NCBI GenBank assembly: GCA_028564705.1
Contig: JAPXFQ010000824.1
Coordinates: 402,970 to 466,969 of the forward strand
Reading direction: 5' to 3'
Origin: Apricaphanius iberus
Taxonomy: Eukaryota > Chordata > Actinopteri > Cyprinodontiformes > Aphaniidae
DNA length: 64,000 bases
Each line of letters begins with the position of its first letter. The stretch's first letter is position 1. Position numbers and translations under genes: made by a program. Below the pieces are notes generated by a model. The model had not been told where the DNA came from. It saw only the letters and a program-made list of their open reading frames with translations, and ran no database searches. Shown in pieces: positions 11,308 through 24,800 of the stretch.

Positions 11308-14300
11308 CTGGGGGGGCAGAAGCACAAAACGGGGCTTAAACCCTAAAATCCACCAGAATCACCATGGCAACCAGCACTCCACCAATGGCGCTTTAGCTGG
11401 GTGGATATTTGTTGGTTTCATGAATACATTTGCAGGATTTAGACTTTTCCTAAAGCAAAGGCTGAAAGCTTTTCTAGGTTGGAAGAATTTAAATTTAATG
11501 TTTTTATAATACTTTCATAATACTTTTAAAATGCATTTATATTACTTTTATAATACTTTTAAAATGCATTTATAATACTTTTATAATGTCTTTATATTAC
11601 TTTTATAATACTTTTTTACTACCGTTATACTTTTTTACTACCGTTATACTTTTAAAATGCATTTATAATACTTTTATATTACTTTTATAATACTTTTAAA
11701 ATGCATTTATAATACTTTTATATTACTTTTATAATACTTTTTTACTACTGTTTTACTTTTAAAACTTTTATAATACTTTCATAATACTTTTAAAATGCAT
11801 TTATAATACTTTTATAATGTCTTTATATTACTTTTATAATACTTTTTTACTACCGTTATACTTTTATAATACTTTCATAATACTTTTAAAATGCATTTAT
11901 AATACTTTTATAATGTCTTTATATTACTTTTATAATACTTTTTTACTACCGTTAAACTTTTATAATAACTTTCCAAATACTTTTCCTTCAATACTTAGGT
12001 TAAAATGCATTTATAATACTTTCATAATACTTTTAAAATGCATTTATAATACTTTTACAATGTCCTTTATATTACTTTTATAATACTTTTTTACTACCGT
12101 TATACTTTTATAATACTTTCATAATACTTTCATAATACTTTTAAAATGCATTTATAATACTTTCATAATACTTTTAAAATGCATTTATAATACTTTTACA
12201 ATGTCTTTATATTACTTTTATAATACTTTTTACTACCGTTATACTTTTATAATACTTTCATAATACTTTCATAATACTTTTAAAATGCATTTATAATACT
12301 TTTATATTACTTTTATAATACTTTTTTACTACCGTTATACTTTTAAAATGCATTTATAATACTTTTATATTACTTTTATAATACTTTTAAAATGCATTTA
12401 TAATACTTTTATATTACTTTTATAATACTTTTTTACTACTGTTTTACTTTTAAAATGCATTTATAATACTTTCATAATACTTTTAAAATGCATTTATAAT
12501 ACTTTTACAATGTCTTTATATTACTTTTATAATACTTTTTTACTACCGTTATACTTTTATAATACTTTTATAATACTTTCATAATACTTTTAAAATGCAT
12601 TTATAATACTTTCATAATACTTTTAAAATGCATTTATAATACTTTCATAATACTTTTAAAATGCATTTATAATACTTTTACAATGTCTTTATATTACTTT
12701 TATAATACTTTTTTACTACCGTTATACTTTTATAATACTTTCATAATACTTTCATAATACTTTTAAAATGCATTTATAATACTTTCATAATACTTTTAAA
12801 TGCATTTAAAAATACTTTCATAAACTTTAAATGCATTTATAATACTTTTACAATGTCTTTATATTACTTTTATAATACTTTTTTACTACCGTTATACTTT
12901 TATAATACTTTCATAATACTTTCATAATACTTTTAAAATGCATTTATAATACTTTTATATTACTTTTATAATACTTTTTTACTACCGTTATACTTTTAAA
13001 ATGCATTTATAATACTTTTATATTACTTTTATAATACTTTTAAAATGCATTTATAATACTTTTATATTACTTTTATAATACTTTTTTACTACCGTTTTAC
13101 TTTTAAAATGCATTTATAATACTTTTATAATACTTTTAAAATGCATTTATAATACTTTTATAATGTCTTTATATTACTTTTATAATACTTTTTTACTACC
13201 GTTATACTTTTATAATACTTTTATAATACTTTTACAATGTCTTTATATTACTTTTATAATACTTTTTTACTACCGTTTTATACTTTAAAATGCATTTATA
13301 ATACTTTTATATTACTTTTATAATACTTTTAAATGCATATTATATTACCTTTTATAATGTCCTATTATATTACTTTATAATACTTTTCTTACTACCGTTA
13401 ACCCAAACAAAAAACAAAAAAAACCACCACAAAACAAAAAAAACAAAAATACTTTAATAATACTTTTAAATGCCATTTATAATACTTTTACAATGTCTTT
13501 ATATTACTTTTATAATACTTTTTTACTACCGTTATACTTTTAATAATACTTTCATAATACTTTTAAAAATGCATTTATAATACAAAAACACACAAACACA
13601 ACAAAAACAAACAAAAAACAACCAAAAACAAAACAAAACACACCACAAAAACAAAACAAACAAAACAAAAACAAAACAAAACAAAAACACACCAACAAAA
13701 CAAAAACCAAAAAACACAACAACACACAAAACAAACAACACCCACAAAACAAAAAAACAAACTTTTATAATACTTTTAAAATGCAATTTAAAAACATTAT
13801 TATAATGTCTTTATATTACTTTTATAATACTTTTTTACTACCGTTATACTTTTATAATACTTTCATAATACTTTCATAATACTTTTAAAATGCATTTATA
13901 ATACTTTCATAATACTTTTAAAATGTCTTTATATTACTTTTATAATACTTTTACAATGTCTTTATATTACTTTTATAATACTTTTTTACTACCGTTATAC
14001 TTTTATAATACTTTCATAATACTTTTTTACTACCGTTATACTTTTAAAATGCATTTATAATACTTTTATATTACTTTTAAAATGCATTTATAATACTTTT
14101 ATATTACTTTTATAATGCATTTATAATACTTTTATATTACTTTTATAATACTTTTTTACTACCGTTATACTTTTATAATGTCTTTATAATACTTTTATAA
14201 TGTCTTTATATTACTTTTAAAATCTCTTTATATTACTTTTAAAATGCATTTATAATACTTTTATTATACTTCCATAATACTTTTATAATACTTTAATTTT

Positions 14301-15841
14301 ATATTACTTTCATAATGTCTTTATATTATTTTTATATTACTTTTATAATACCTTTATAATACAGAAATGATATAAATGAATCTGAAGGTTGAGAGTTTTA
14401 TTATACCGCGGTTACACAGTTTGATGATGTCATCAAACTGTGCCTGAATACTATAGGTACGCAAACAGGATAAATCCCGATGTTCAGTGTTTGTCTTTAC
14501 TCTGCATATTGTTTCCATTTAACAGAAAAGAAACCTGTTTTACTTTAAGCATTTTTTAATTAAAATATGTGGAGGTTTATTGTGCAATATTAAATTAATA
14601 AATGAGTATTTTAATTTTTCCCCCTAATATTCCCTAATAAAAGTTTTGTGTTGGATTCCTTGGGAAAAAAGAGTTGCATTTTAAAAAAAAAGTATTTTTG
14701 CACAATATTTATTTCATGTATCTAGAAACCGCTCTTGTTCACAAGTAGCCATTTTGACACTAATAAATAACATAAAAAAGGAATATATCACAATGCATAA
14801 CGTTAACGTAAATGCTTTAAATTTCAACACAATATATATTTCTGGCCATATGGCCCTACTTTATTATTTTCAGTGTTTTTTTATTGTAAGTTTTAAATTT
14901 CTACATTATTGTTTCGAACATTCCTAGGATGATTCTTATTATTTTAACTTGTGTTTTACCTGTTTTTAATGTATATTTTTCTGTTTTTATACCTTACCTA
15001 AATTGCGGTTTTCAATAATGGATTATCGTATTTTATTTGTTTTACATTTTCACACTCTTACATAAATTTAGAACTAAAAACTTTAATGCTTCAATTACGA
15101 ATTGCATTTATTTTAGTGATGATCAGTTTTAATTTTCACACTTTTGTCATGTATTTGTTTTTTTCCCACTGAATTATGTAAAGCGCCCTGAAAGTGTGTT
15201 ATATAAATAAAATTGCCTTTCTCCGTTAAAAGGAGAGGTTTGAAAGATGAGAGACGATGTTTGTGTGTGGCTCATAAAGAGAGATCAGCGTTCTTGTTTT
15301 CCCTAAAGTTTAAGATAAAGCTTCTTGGTTTGTGAAATCAGAGCTAGGAGAATCTAATCTGCAGGGAATATCGGCGACAATGTTTCGCAGAAAGCAGCTA
15401 AAGGTGGCTGGGAACCGTAGCAACGACTTCGCTGTAATGTTTAGTTATAGATACGACATATAAAATTTGTTTGTTAATTATTCGAAACATAAGACTGTAA
15501 ATTTACGCGGTTTTAACATCAGAGGAAGCTAACGGACTCTCTGGTTGGATGATTACAGACTGGGTGGGCGGAGTCAAGGTGTGCTCTACCTGTGTGGGAC
15601 CTCATGTGTCGGGTCAGGTCCTGCAGGGACCAGAACCTTTTCCCGCACTCGCTGCAGATCTTCTTCCTCTTGTCCACTCGTCCTCCCGCCGCCTCCCCTC
15701 CCTCCGCGCTCTTTGGTTCCGACGTTTCCTCGTCGCTCCTCTCCTCCTTCTCCGACTCGCCGCTCTCCCCTCCGCTTTCTCCTTCGTCTTCCTCCGCCTC
15801 CTTCTCTTCCCCTTCCTGCTCAGCGGCTTGGCTCCCCATCG

Positions 15842-15872
<31 letters not shown>

Positions 15873-18800
15873 GGAAGGTGAGGGAGCCTCCTCCGTCGCC
15901 GTCTGCGCCTCCTCTGAGAGGTGCGCCCTCTCGTGGCGAGCCAGCGTCGCTGCGTAGCGGAAACTCTTGGCGCAAACCCGACAGACGTGTTTGTAGTCGG
16001 GCTGCTGCTGCTGCTTGGCCGCGGGGCTGCTGGTCGGGGAGCGGGAGGGAGCAGCTCTGTCCGGATCCTCGGAGGTCTCTGGGGCCTCCTGGGGGGTGCA
16101 GCAGGTGGAGGGTTGTTCTTCTTGAGGGGCGGAGCTTGAGGAGGACGACGAGAGCTTGAAGTCGATGAGCTTCTTGCCGAAGTTCAGGTCGAGACTCTTG
16201 TTACTCTGGCAGTCGTCGTCGTCTGTCGTCTCGGCCTGGAGGAGATTCATCGTCAACAGATTCATCGGCTTCGTCCAACAAAAATCACATTTTAGAAATA
16301 TCAAAAAATAAAACGCTTCACAGAAACTCGCTAACCCCATATGGACGAGTGATGCTAATTAGCATCATACCAGTTCCACTGATACATGTGCCTCTCATTC
16401 TGAGGATACCAGTAGAAAGGCTTTGGTACCATCTAGTGGCCGAACCGTGAACTACACATAGTTTATGGAAGCAGAATTATGAATAAATAACTTTAAATGA
16501 TATAATCCCTGAGCTAAATTCTGCTATACTGATATATTAAGGCTCCCTAATGTTTTCTATTACTGATGCATCAGAACAGACAACATATGACCAAAACTAG
16601 AAAACACACGTCTAATTTTGCGTTTGAAGCTTTTTAGCGACACTAGGCATTTAAGTAATGAAACAGGCGGTAGTGGTATTAATAAGAAATATGTCAATGT
16701 AGAAATAGTCAATTCTGTGCATGTATATCAATAATCCATCTTGAAACCAAGTTAATTTAGATTAGAAAAAAAATAATTAGGTAATAAATCCAAACCATAA
16801 TACTGTATTTTTATTGCGTAACTGGAGATAAAGGTTTAGTACAGAGCAGTAAACGGATTGCTTGATTGTATTTAAAACACTGTACGATTAGGAGAAATAT
16901 TAGGGATTCAAATCTCAAGAATCAATTCCGATTCTTGAGATTTAGAATCGATCATCACGATCCGATTCAATCTGATACAATTTGATACAGATATGGGTCA
17001 GTGCTATAAAAACATTTTTTGAGCTGATATCTTAATTATATGCCTGTAATTCAGTGACTTAACACTGGGTGAGTAAAAGTTTACCAGGAAAAAACTGTAT
17101 TGACACTTTCTGACAAGACTTAAAACGGGCGTTTGGACTTTTCTTTCCTATTTTAGCTGTAAAAAGGGCAAACTATAACATACAATAGATTTTTGAAGTT
17201 GCGAATCAATTCGGTTTCCAGCAGAATCAATTCAGAATCGATTTTCCGATTATTTCAACACAGCAATAAGCAGCATCAGTAAAATAATCACGATATCGGG
17301 ACCAAACTTTAATTCCTTAAGTGCCTGGTGGATCTAATTGGCATCAAACCAAAATTTACACTAATGGTGCAACTTTCCAATTCATGATCTGTAATTAATT
17401 TAATTCGATTCACACCATAAACGGCAGTAAAAAAGTTTCGTACAATTTGATATGAAATTGAGTAAATAATTTGGTTTTACTCAGACTGACTGTAACAATA
17501 ACAGAGGGGTTACCTTGCTGCTTTGGGGAGGCTGTTTTCCTGCTGCTCCTTTGGTGTCTGGCGCCCCCTGTTGGTCGGTTTGTTCAGGGGTTTCTGCGTC
17601 TTGTTGCTCTGCGGGACAAACAACCAAACTATCCGTTATTCATCACAAAAGTAACGTATTATTATCAAAGAGTCAAAATAATCTGTTTCCTTTGGCTGAC
17701 CTTGGCTTGCTTTGGGGGTGGGGCTTAACTGGATGGCTTCGGAAGGGGCGGGGCTATTAACTGTGGACGCTGGTCCTGAATCTGGGGCGCTGGTGACGTC
17801 CTTGGTTTCTGATGCCTGCTGCTCCGTCTCCGACTGGCTCTCTGCAGAAAACAAAAGAACCGTGAACACGGGTCTCAACACGAGGCTCAGGGTGACAGCG
17901 AGGGACCAGGTTATTACGACATTCTGATCTAAGGAGCGGCAGAAACACGCAGCATGGTTCTGGTTCTGACCGGCGCTTTCGTGCGAGCCCTCGTCGCCCT
18001 CCTTCTTCACGATGGCGCCGTTGCGTCGCAGCGTCCTGTGGGTCACGCCGTGTTTGCGCAGCAGGTGGCGCTCACAGTTGGACTTGGTGGAGAAGAAGGC
18101 GTCGCAGCGAGGACACGGGAACGGCTTCTGGCCTGATGGAGACGGAGGAACGCTTTAGATTGGTAATCTGACTGCGTCCTCCTAAACCCACCCCACTTCG
18201 TTTTCCTACTACTCTCCGTTTAGGTTTTATCCCCATAACCATTATTTTTTTCTGAAACTGAATTTAGCCAATAACTGAATTATTTAGAGCATTAGGATAA
18301 TAAAAAAAATATTTTCAGTTAAATATTAGGGTAAAACCGGCAACAACTCTCAGGTGTTACTACCTGTTTTGGTGTAAATAATCTTAAATATGCATATTTA
18401 GGATTACTAACGTCTTCTACATGTATTTAAACGACAACGTGTGACCAAAATTATAAAGTATATGGCTAATGTTTGGTTTGAAGCTTTTTAGCGACAGTAG
18501 GCAATTAAGGACTGAAATGGGTACTACTATTATGAAAATTGTTAATAGGTGTTACCTGTGTTGGTGTACATTCTAAATAATCATACACACACACATATAT
18601 GTATATATTTAGGCTTATTAATGTCCTGTACATATGATGTTGGGTTTGACGCTTTTTAGTCACATTAGGCAATTAAGAAATGAAATGGGTACAATTAGTA
18701 TTAAAATGATTAATAAGTGTTACCCGTGTGGGTTTACATTCTAAATAAATTTAAAAAATGAATATTTAGGCTTACTAATGTCTTATACATATGAAATATC

Positions 18801-21800
18801 TGAATTAACAACATGTGACGAAAATTACAAAATAAACATTTAATGTTGGGTTTGAAGCTTTTTAGAAACACTAGGCAATTCAGGAATAAAATGGGTACTG
18901 CTACTACTATTAAAATGGTTAATAAGTGTTACCCGTTTTGGCTTTACATTCTAAATAATCTTAAATAAATATATTGAGGCTTACTAATGTCTTCTACATA
19001 TATTTAAATCGACAACTTTTGACCATAATTTTAAAGTGTACTGCTGTTTGGTTAGAAGCTTATATAACGTTATATATGTATATTTCGGCTTACTAATGTC
19101 TTCTACATATATTAGGTTTGACGCTTTTTAGCGACACTAGGCATTTAAGGAATAAAATGGGAACGACTAGTAGTAAGACTGTTAGTGGTAACAGGCGTTA
19201 CCTGTGTGGGTAAGCATGTGTCTCTGCAGCGAACTCATCCAGGGGAAAACCCGCGGGCAGAACGGGCAGGTCATCTTCTGGACCGAGTTGGAGTAGGCGT
19301 TTTTCTTTCCTTTTGTCTGAGGTACCGTAACGGTCGCCACAGCAGTCGCAGCAGCTGGCTTCCCCTCCTCACCCGCTCTTCCCTCCTTCTCCTCTCCTGG
19401 GGCTGCAGTTCTGTCCACATCTGTTGAGGGAGGATCTGCGTTAACCTGAGCTCCATTTGTCTGTATCGTATCGGTCCTGGCGCCGCCTCACCTCTCTTTG
19501 CCAGCTCTGCGTCTCCGGTCTGCAGGTAGGTGCTGAACTTGTTGGTGTCGGTCGTGGCGAGCATCTTCTCCACGCTTGCAAACTCTCCGCTGGATTCCAA
19601 GTCGATCCCGCTGCCGGCCATCTTCTCCTTCGCTGCCAGAGCTGCCAGCTTCTTCCGCGACCTCCTCCTGTGAGGAGAAGGAGAGTTAGTTTCTGCAGCA
19701 GGGGGCGTGGGGAGGTTAAATGGGGGTGAAGTACCTGGAGGATCCGTCGGATACCTCGTCGCTCGGCGGGTCCAGGACGGCGGAGGATACGGAGGCTTCG
19801 GCAGCCGAGTCCGCCTGAGAGGAAGAGGCTGCAGGCTGGGAGGCTCCATCCAGCATGCCCTGGGCTGCAGAGACGGAGCTGATGATCTGAGCGATTGAGG
19901 CGAGAGGAGCCAGGTCCTTCACAGAGGGCGGCGAGGAGGTGGAGGCGGCAGCGGGTTTGGGCAGCAGCGGTTTGAGGCGTTGGGCCCGGCTGGCGGTGGG
20001 GAGCTGGTAGCAGCCCAGCGGGGCGGGGGGCTGCAGAGGAGGGAGGGCGCTGGGCGTCTTCTCGTCTGGAGACGGAGCGGCGAGCTGCTGCTGCTCCGTC
20101 TTCAGCTCCTCCCCGCCGCTGCCCGCCTCTCTGCGCTGCCGCTTGCTGGGGATGGACAGGTCGATGGGCTGGTCCGGGTCGGAACAGGCGAAGCCTTGGG
20201 AGGCGCTCTCCGTTTTGATGACCGGAGACGCCGTCTGGCTGCTCCGCCCTTTAGCGGAGAAGTCCAGCGGCTGGTCCAGTTCTGCAGGGTAGATCAGCTC
20301 CTCCGCCTTCACGTGCAGCACCTGGATGGGCTGGCTTATCCCGTTCAGCGGCGCGGCGGTGGGGGCGGTGACGGCGGGGGGAAGCAGCGTGGTGATGTGG
20401 CCCTCGATCTCGCGCTCCTGGACCTCTGGGTGCTGCTTCAGCAGGTGGTGGATGCAGTTCCTCTTGGCCAGGAAGGCGGCGCCGCAGCGCCGGCACTCGA
20501 AAGGCTTCCTCTGGCAGCCGTTGTGCGTGCGCAGGTGGATCTGCAGCGCTCTGTACGTCTTCAGGTCCTCACCACAGAAACGGCAGGTGGTCTCGCAGCC
20601 GGCCTCTGCGTCCTGCGCGGTGGTCGCCGACAGGCCGCCGCTGTTGAAGGTGACGTACTTGATGTTCTTCTCGATGTCCTTCCTGGACGTCTTGTTGTGT
20701 TTCTTCCTGAGGTGGCGCTCGCAGTTGGCCTTGACGGTGAAGGGGTAGTGACACATGCGGCAGACGTAGGGACGCTCGCCGCTGTGCGTGCGCAGGTGGC
20801 GGATCAGCGTGGCCTTGTCCGGCGCCACGTAGTCGCACATGTTGCACTGGTGAGGCAGGATGCCGAGGTGGAAGCGCATGTGGGCCTGCAGGGCGCCGGA
20901 GACGGTGAACGCCTGGTCGCAGAAGCGGCACGGGAACGAACCTTTAGCCGCCGCGTTCCCGCCTTTGCTTCCCGCCTTCCTGACGTTTAGCCCCGCCTCC
21001 TCCTGGACCGCCGTGGTGGCGGCGGGCGGCGAATCAGACAGCGGCGTGTTGGCGTCGCCCATCGACTCCGCCTCCATGTGAGCTCCGCCCCCTGCGGAGG
21101 AGGGCGTCTTGAAGAGGGCGGAGGTGGGCGGGGGCAGGCCGGGGCTGATGCAGCCCAGCGAGGCCTGCTGGGAACTCTGCAGCGGGGGAGGGGTGGTGGT
21201 GCTGAGGCTGGAGCGGGGGCTGATGGGAAGTCTGGGCTTCAGTGACGGCATCCCGGCCTTCTGACCCGGGATCTGACCTGGAGGAGAGACAGAACCGGTC
21301 CAGTTAGAGTGGAGGAAGGAAGGAAGCAAGGAAGGAAATGGGACAGGACATAAGAGAATAAGGAAGGAAGGAAGTTAGAAAGGAAGGAAATAAAATAGGA
21401 ATGAAGGAAATAGGAAGGAAATGGGACAGGACATAAGAGAATAAGGAAGGAAGGAAGTTAGAAAGGAAGGAAATAAAATAGGAATGAAGGAAATAGGAAG
21501 GAATTGGGACAGGACTTAAGGGAATATGACAGGAAGGAAGGAAATAGGATAGGAAGGTAAGAAAAAACAATAGAAAGAAAATTAGGAAGGAAATTAGACA
21601 AAAAGGAAAGATAAATAGGAAGGAAATGGGACATGAAAGGAAGTTAGAAATCAAGGAAGAAAGGAAGCAGACTGACCAGTGACGGTCTTAGCCAGCGGCG
21701 GCAGCCCCATCTGATTGGGCGGAGCGGTCGCCACCTTCAGGATCTGCTGGATGTCGGCCAGCTCCATCACCCCCGACCCGCCGGACTCTCCCGGTTTGCA

Positions 21801-24800
21801 GCTGGACGAGGCGGCTCCGGCCGTGGCGGCGCCCCCCTCTGGCTGCAGCAGGAAGCCGGCCTGGAACGGCTGCAGGGACAGCAGGCTGTAGGCGTCCCGC
21901 TGGGACAGGCCCTGCAGGGCGGAGCCGGAGGCCTCCAGCAGCGGGACGCTGAGGGCGGCCAGGCCCCCCAGGCCCAGAGTCACCCCCACGCCTCCGGACG
22001 GGAAGGAGGAGGCCGGCTCCTGAGGCAGGCTGAAGGACAGAGGTTCCACATGGATCACCTTGATGCTGTCCAGGTGGGCCTGGTGGATCTCGTCGTCGGT
22101 GGGACTGGACTTCACCTGGAAGAGACGGTTCCATCAGGAGGAGGAGCCTCAGAAAACCTGCAGAAGGACTGAACCAGGAGGAAGACAGCAGACCTCGGAG
22201 ATGTGCTGCAGGCCCAGGGCTTCCAGGAAGCTGGACTGCTCTGACGGCAGATTCCCGGCGTCTCCTCCCTCGGCCCGTTTCCTTCCGTTCTCCTTCGGTT
22301 TCTCCTCAGCTTCAGCCGGAGCAGCTCTGTCCGTGTGGGAGGTGGTTCTGTGGAGGTCCAGGGCGGAGCGCAGCGGGAACGCCTTATCGCAGGAGTCACA
22401 GACGAAGCGGTGGAACTTACTGATGCAGCGCCGCAGGTTGGTCTCGCACCACACCTGCGGGAGGAGACGGAGGGACGGGTCAGAGTCCTGGACAACCTGG
22501 ACAGGTGGTCCATCGGTAGGAGGACGCGTACCTGAGCGATGTGAGCGAACTTTAGGCAGGAGAAGTCGATGAAGGCCAGGTCGTTGAAGCCGGTGGGGAT
22601 GGAGGGGTTGTTCTGGATGAAGGGTCGACCGCTGGGGTCCTGGGGGAGCAGCTTATGAACCCCGGCGTTGTGCCGCAGCAGTCCGCGGTGGGTCCGGAAC
22701 GAAAGGCAGCAGCGGTCGCACCTGTAGGGGTACAAACCGGGAGAACCAGAGACTATGAGGTCCAGGAGGAAACAGAGACGCTTTAAGTCTATAGTTCAGG
22801 TTTAGAAATCTAAACGAAAACCATTCATCCAGTGCTGTTCCCTGGCTGGCAACCGGTTGGCGACATTCTCCCATGTTTCTACATGCCGACCGTGTCTACC
22901 CATCCGAATCCTTAGTGCTTACTACATGCTACGTAGCAAGCTGATATAATAAATACTGCTTAGCAAACAGTCGAGTAGTAGCCACGAAATCGGACGTACT
23001 GCTCCACCATTTTGCGTGTCCTTTGACCCAGATGTTTACGTTATGTCGCCTGTGGTCCTGGTAAAGATTACCTTATCAACTTAATTGTTTAATCAGTTGT
23101 TAAAAAACAAGTAAAGAGTATGATTGCCGATGTCAATGGTTTCGCGAGGTCGCTCATCTACGATTTCGGGGCGTCCGCTGCATTATGGGATAGCGTAGCG
23201 TCCACCGGCTGCTTACTGTAGCGGTAGTACACTAGGGCTATTCCCAAAAATCAAATTCGAAGTTTGTTTGAATATTAATGTGAAAATTCAAATATATTCG
23301 AAAATGTATTAGTTATATTTTGACCATTAAATGTCTTCAGTACGACCGATGTTGATATCAAAATTGAGTTCTACAGGTTCTCTCCACCAGAGGGCAGTAA
23401 CAGTCAATGTTACCAGACTACGTGCAAGCAGCCGGTGGATGCTACGCTATCCCACAATGCAGCGGAAGCCCAAAATCATAGAAGAAGAGCGACCTCAGCT
23501 ACCAAGGAACTGTAAACCATTGATAAATGTAAAAGTGTAGCGATGTTACGGATTACGTTAATTGTTTTTTGACAACTGATTAAACATTTAAGTTGATAAG
23601 TTGATGTTTAACGGGACCATAGGCGACGTAACGTAGTGTAAAAAATCCGGTATAATGGTGGAGTAGTACGTCCGATTTCATGCCTACTACTCGCTCCTTT
23701 GCTCAGAATCTGAATTAAAAAATGTTTACAAGCAAATACACTGACAAAAAATAATTCCCATACAGCTTTGAATATTAAGAGATCCCTAAAAGTTGTTCGA
23801 ATATCTTTAATTTTTAAAACAATCGAATTATATTGGAATAACGAAGTTTGGAGTTCAAGCCCTGTAGTAAACATCAGGGAACTCTACGCCTACTACTACG
23901 ACTAGCAGTTTACGGTTAGAAGTGCTTCTCAGCGCTCCCTGTGTCACACACTAAACCGTCCGTGTAGCAACATCAACTAATTCACACTATAACCCAAAGC
24001 AGCCTGATGAGGTTTTCTATGCAGCTGCTGTTCCCCTTATTGGTTATGATGTAATTATGAGGCTGCATTAATAAGTCTTTCTAAGACATTTCCTTCTACT
24101 CTCACTTATATAGTATCGATCCACAGCGGCTGCCTTTAATGTAGCGTTGACACATATTAGTCTGGACTGTTAGGCCTCGCTTGAATCAGTGCGGATTGAA
24201 TACACCCGAGCTTCATTGGTGGATAAGCCTTGAGATAACTGTTAAACCAACCGAAGAACTGAACCAGACCATTAGAAGTTGGATCCTCATTAAGTTTAGG
24301 CAGAAATTCCTTCTCCTCTTCCTCATCCCTTCCTGCTGGTCACTTAAACCTTTGCTCCCTCCCTCTCTATCCATACATCCATCCCAGCAGTCGATCCTCT
24401 TACCGGCTGATTAAACAGGATTTACCTCTAAATATTCTCCTCCCTCCATAACCAGCTCAGCGCCGCCTGCTGACTTCTCTCTTTCTCTCTCTCTATTTTT
24501 CCTTCTGTCCACCTTTAACTATTTAGTTTTTTCAGTTGTTGACAGGCGAGTTGTGTTTCCACGGTAACAAACTGTAGCGGTTGTTTCTTTTTTTTGGGTA
24601 GAGGTTGGTTGTCATTACAACAGACCATGTTGGAGGGTCTCCTCCTTTTGTTTCTGGTTCCACTTCTTTAACAACTTTTCACCAACATCCATTCATCAGG
24701 CTTTTACTTTGAAAGACACAAACACACTAGTGGCTGAAAAACCAGAAGAAGATTCAAGGTTTCTGGGATGGGGGAGTCAGTCGGGGGTCGAGACATTGGG

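Noticed and set aside
10820..11509. 229-codon plus-strand open frame
   Set aside because: Antisense of rreb1 exon 17 and its flanking intron.
13532..13786. Phe/Val/Cys-rich hydrophobic open frame (84 codons, minus)
   Set aside because: Translation of the C/A low-complexity block; not a membrane protein.
15545..16159. 204-codon proline/serine-rich plus-strand open frame
   Set aside because: Antisense of the Glu/Ser-rich rreb1 exon 16.
19980..20990. 336-codon plus-strand open frame
   Set aside because: Exactly antisense to the large rreb1 exon 10; an open mirror frame of GC-rich coding DNA without any recognised domain.
21304..21654. 116-codon Phe/Leu/Ser-rich minus frame
   Set aside because: It reads through the pyrimidine side of the 83-bp GGAA array inside an rreb1 intron.
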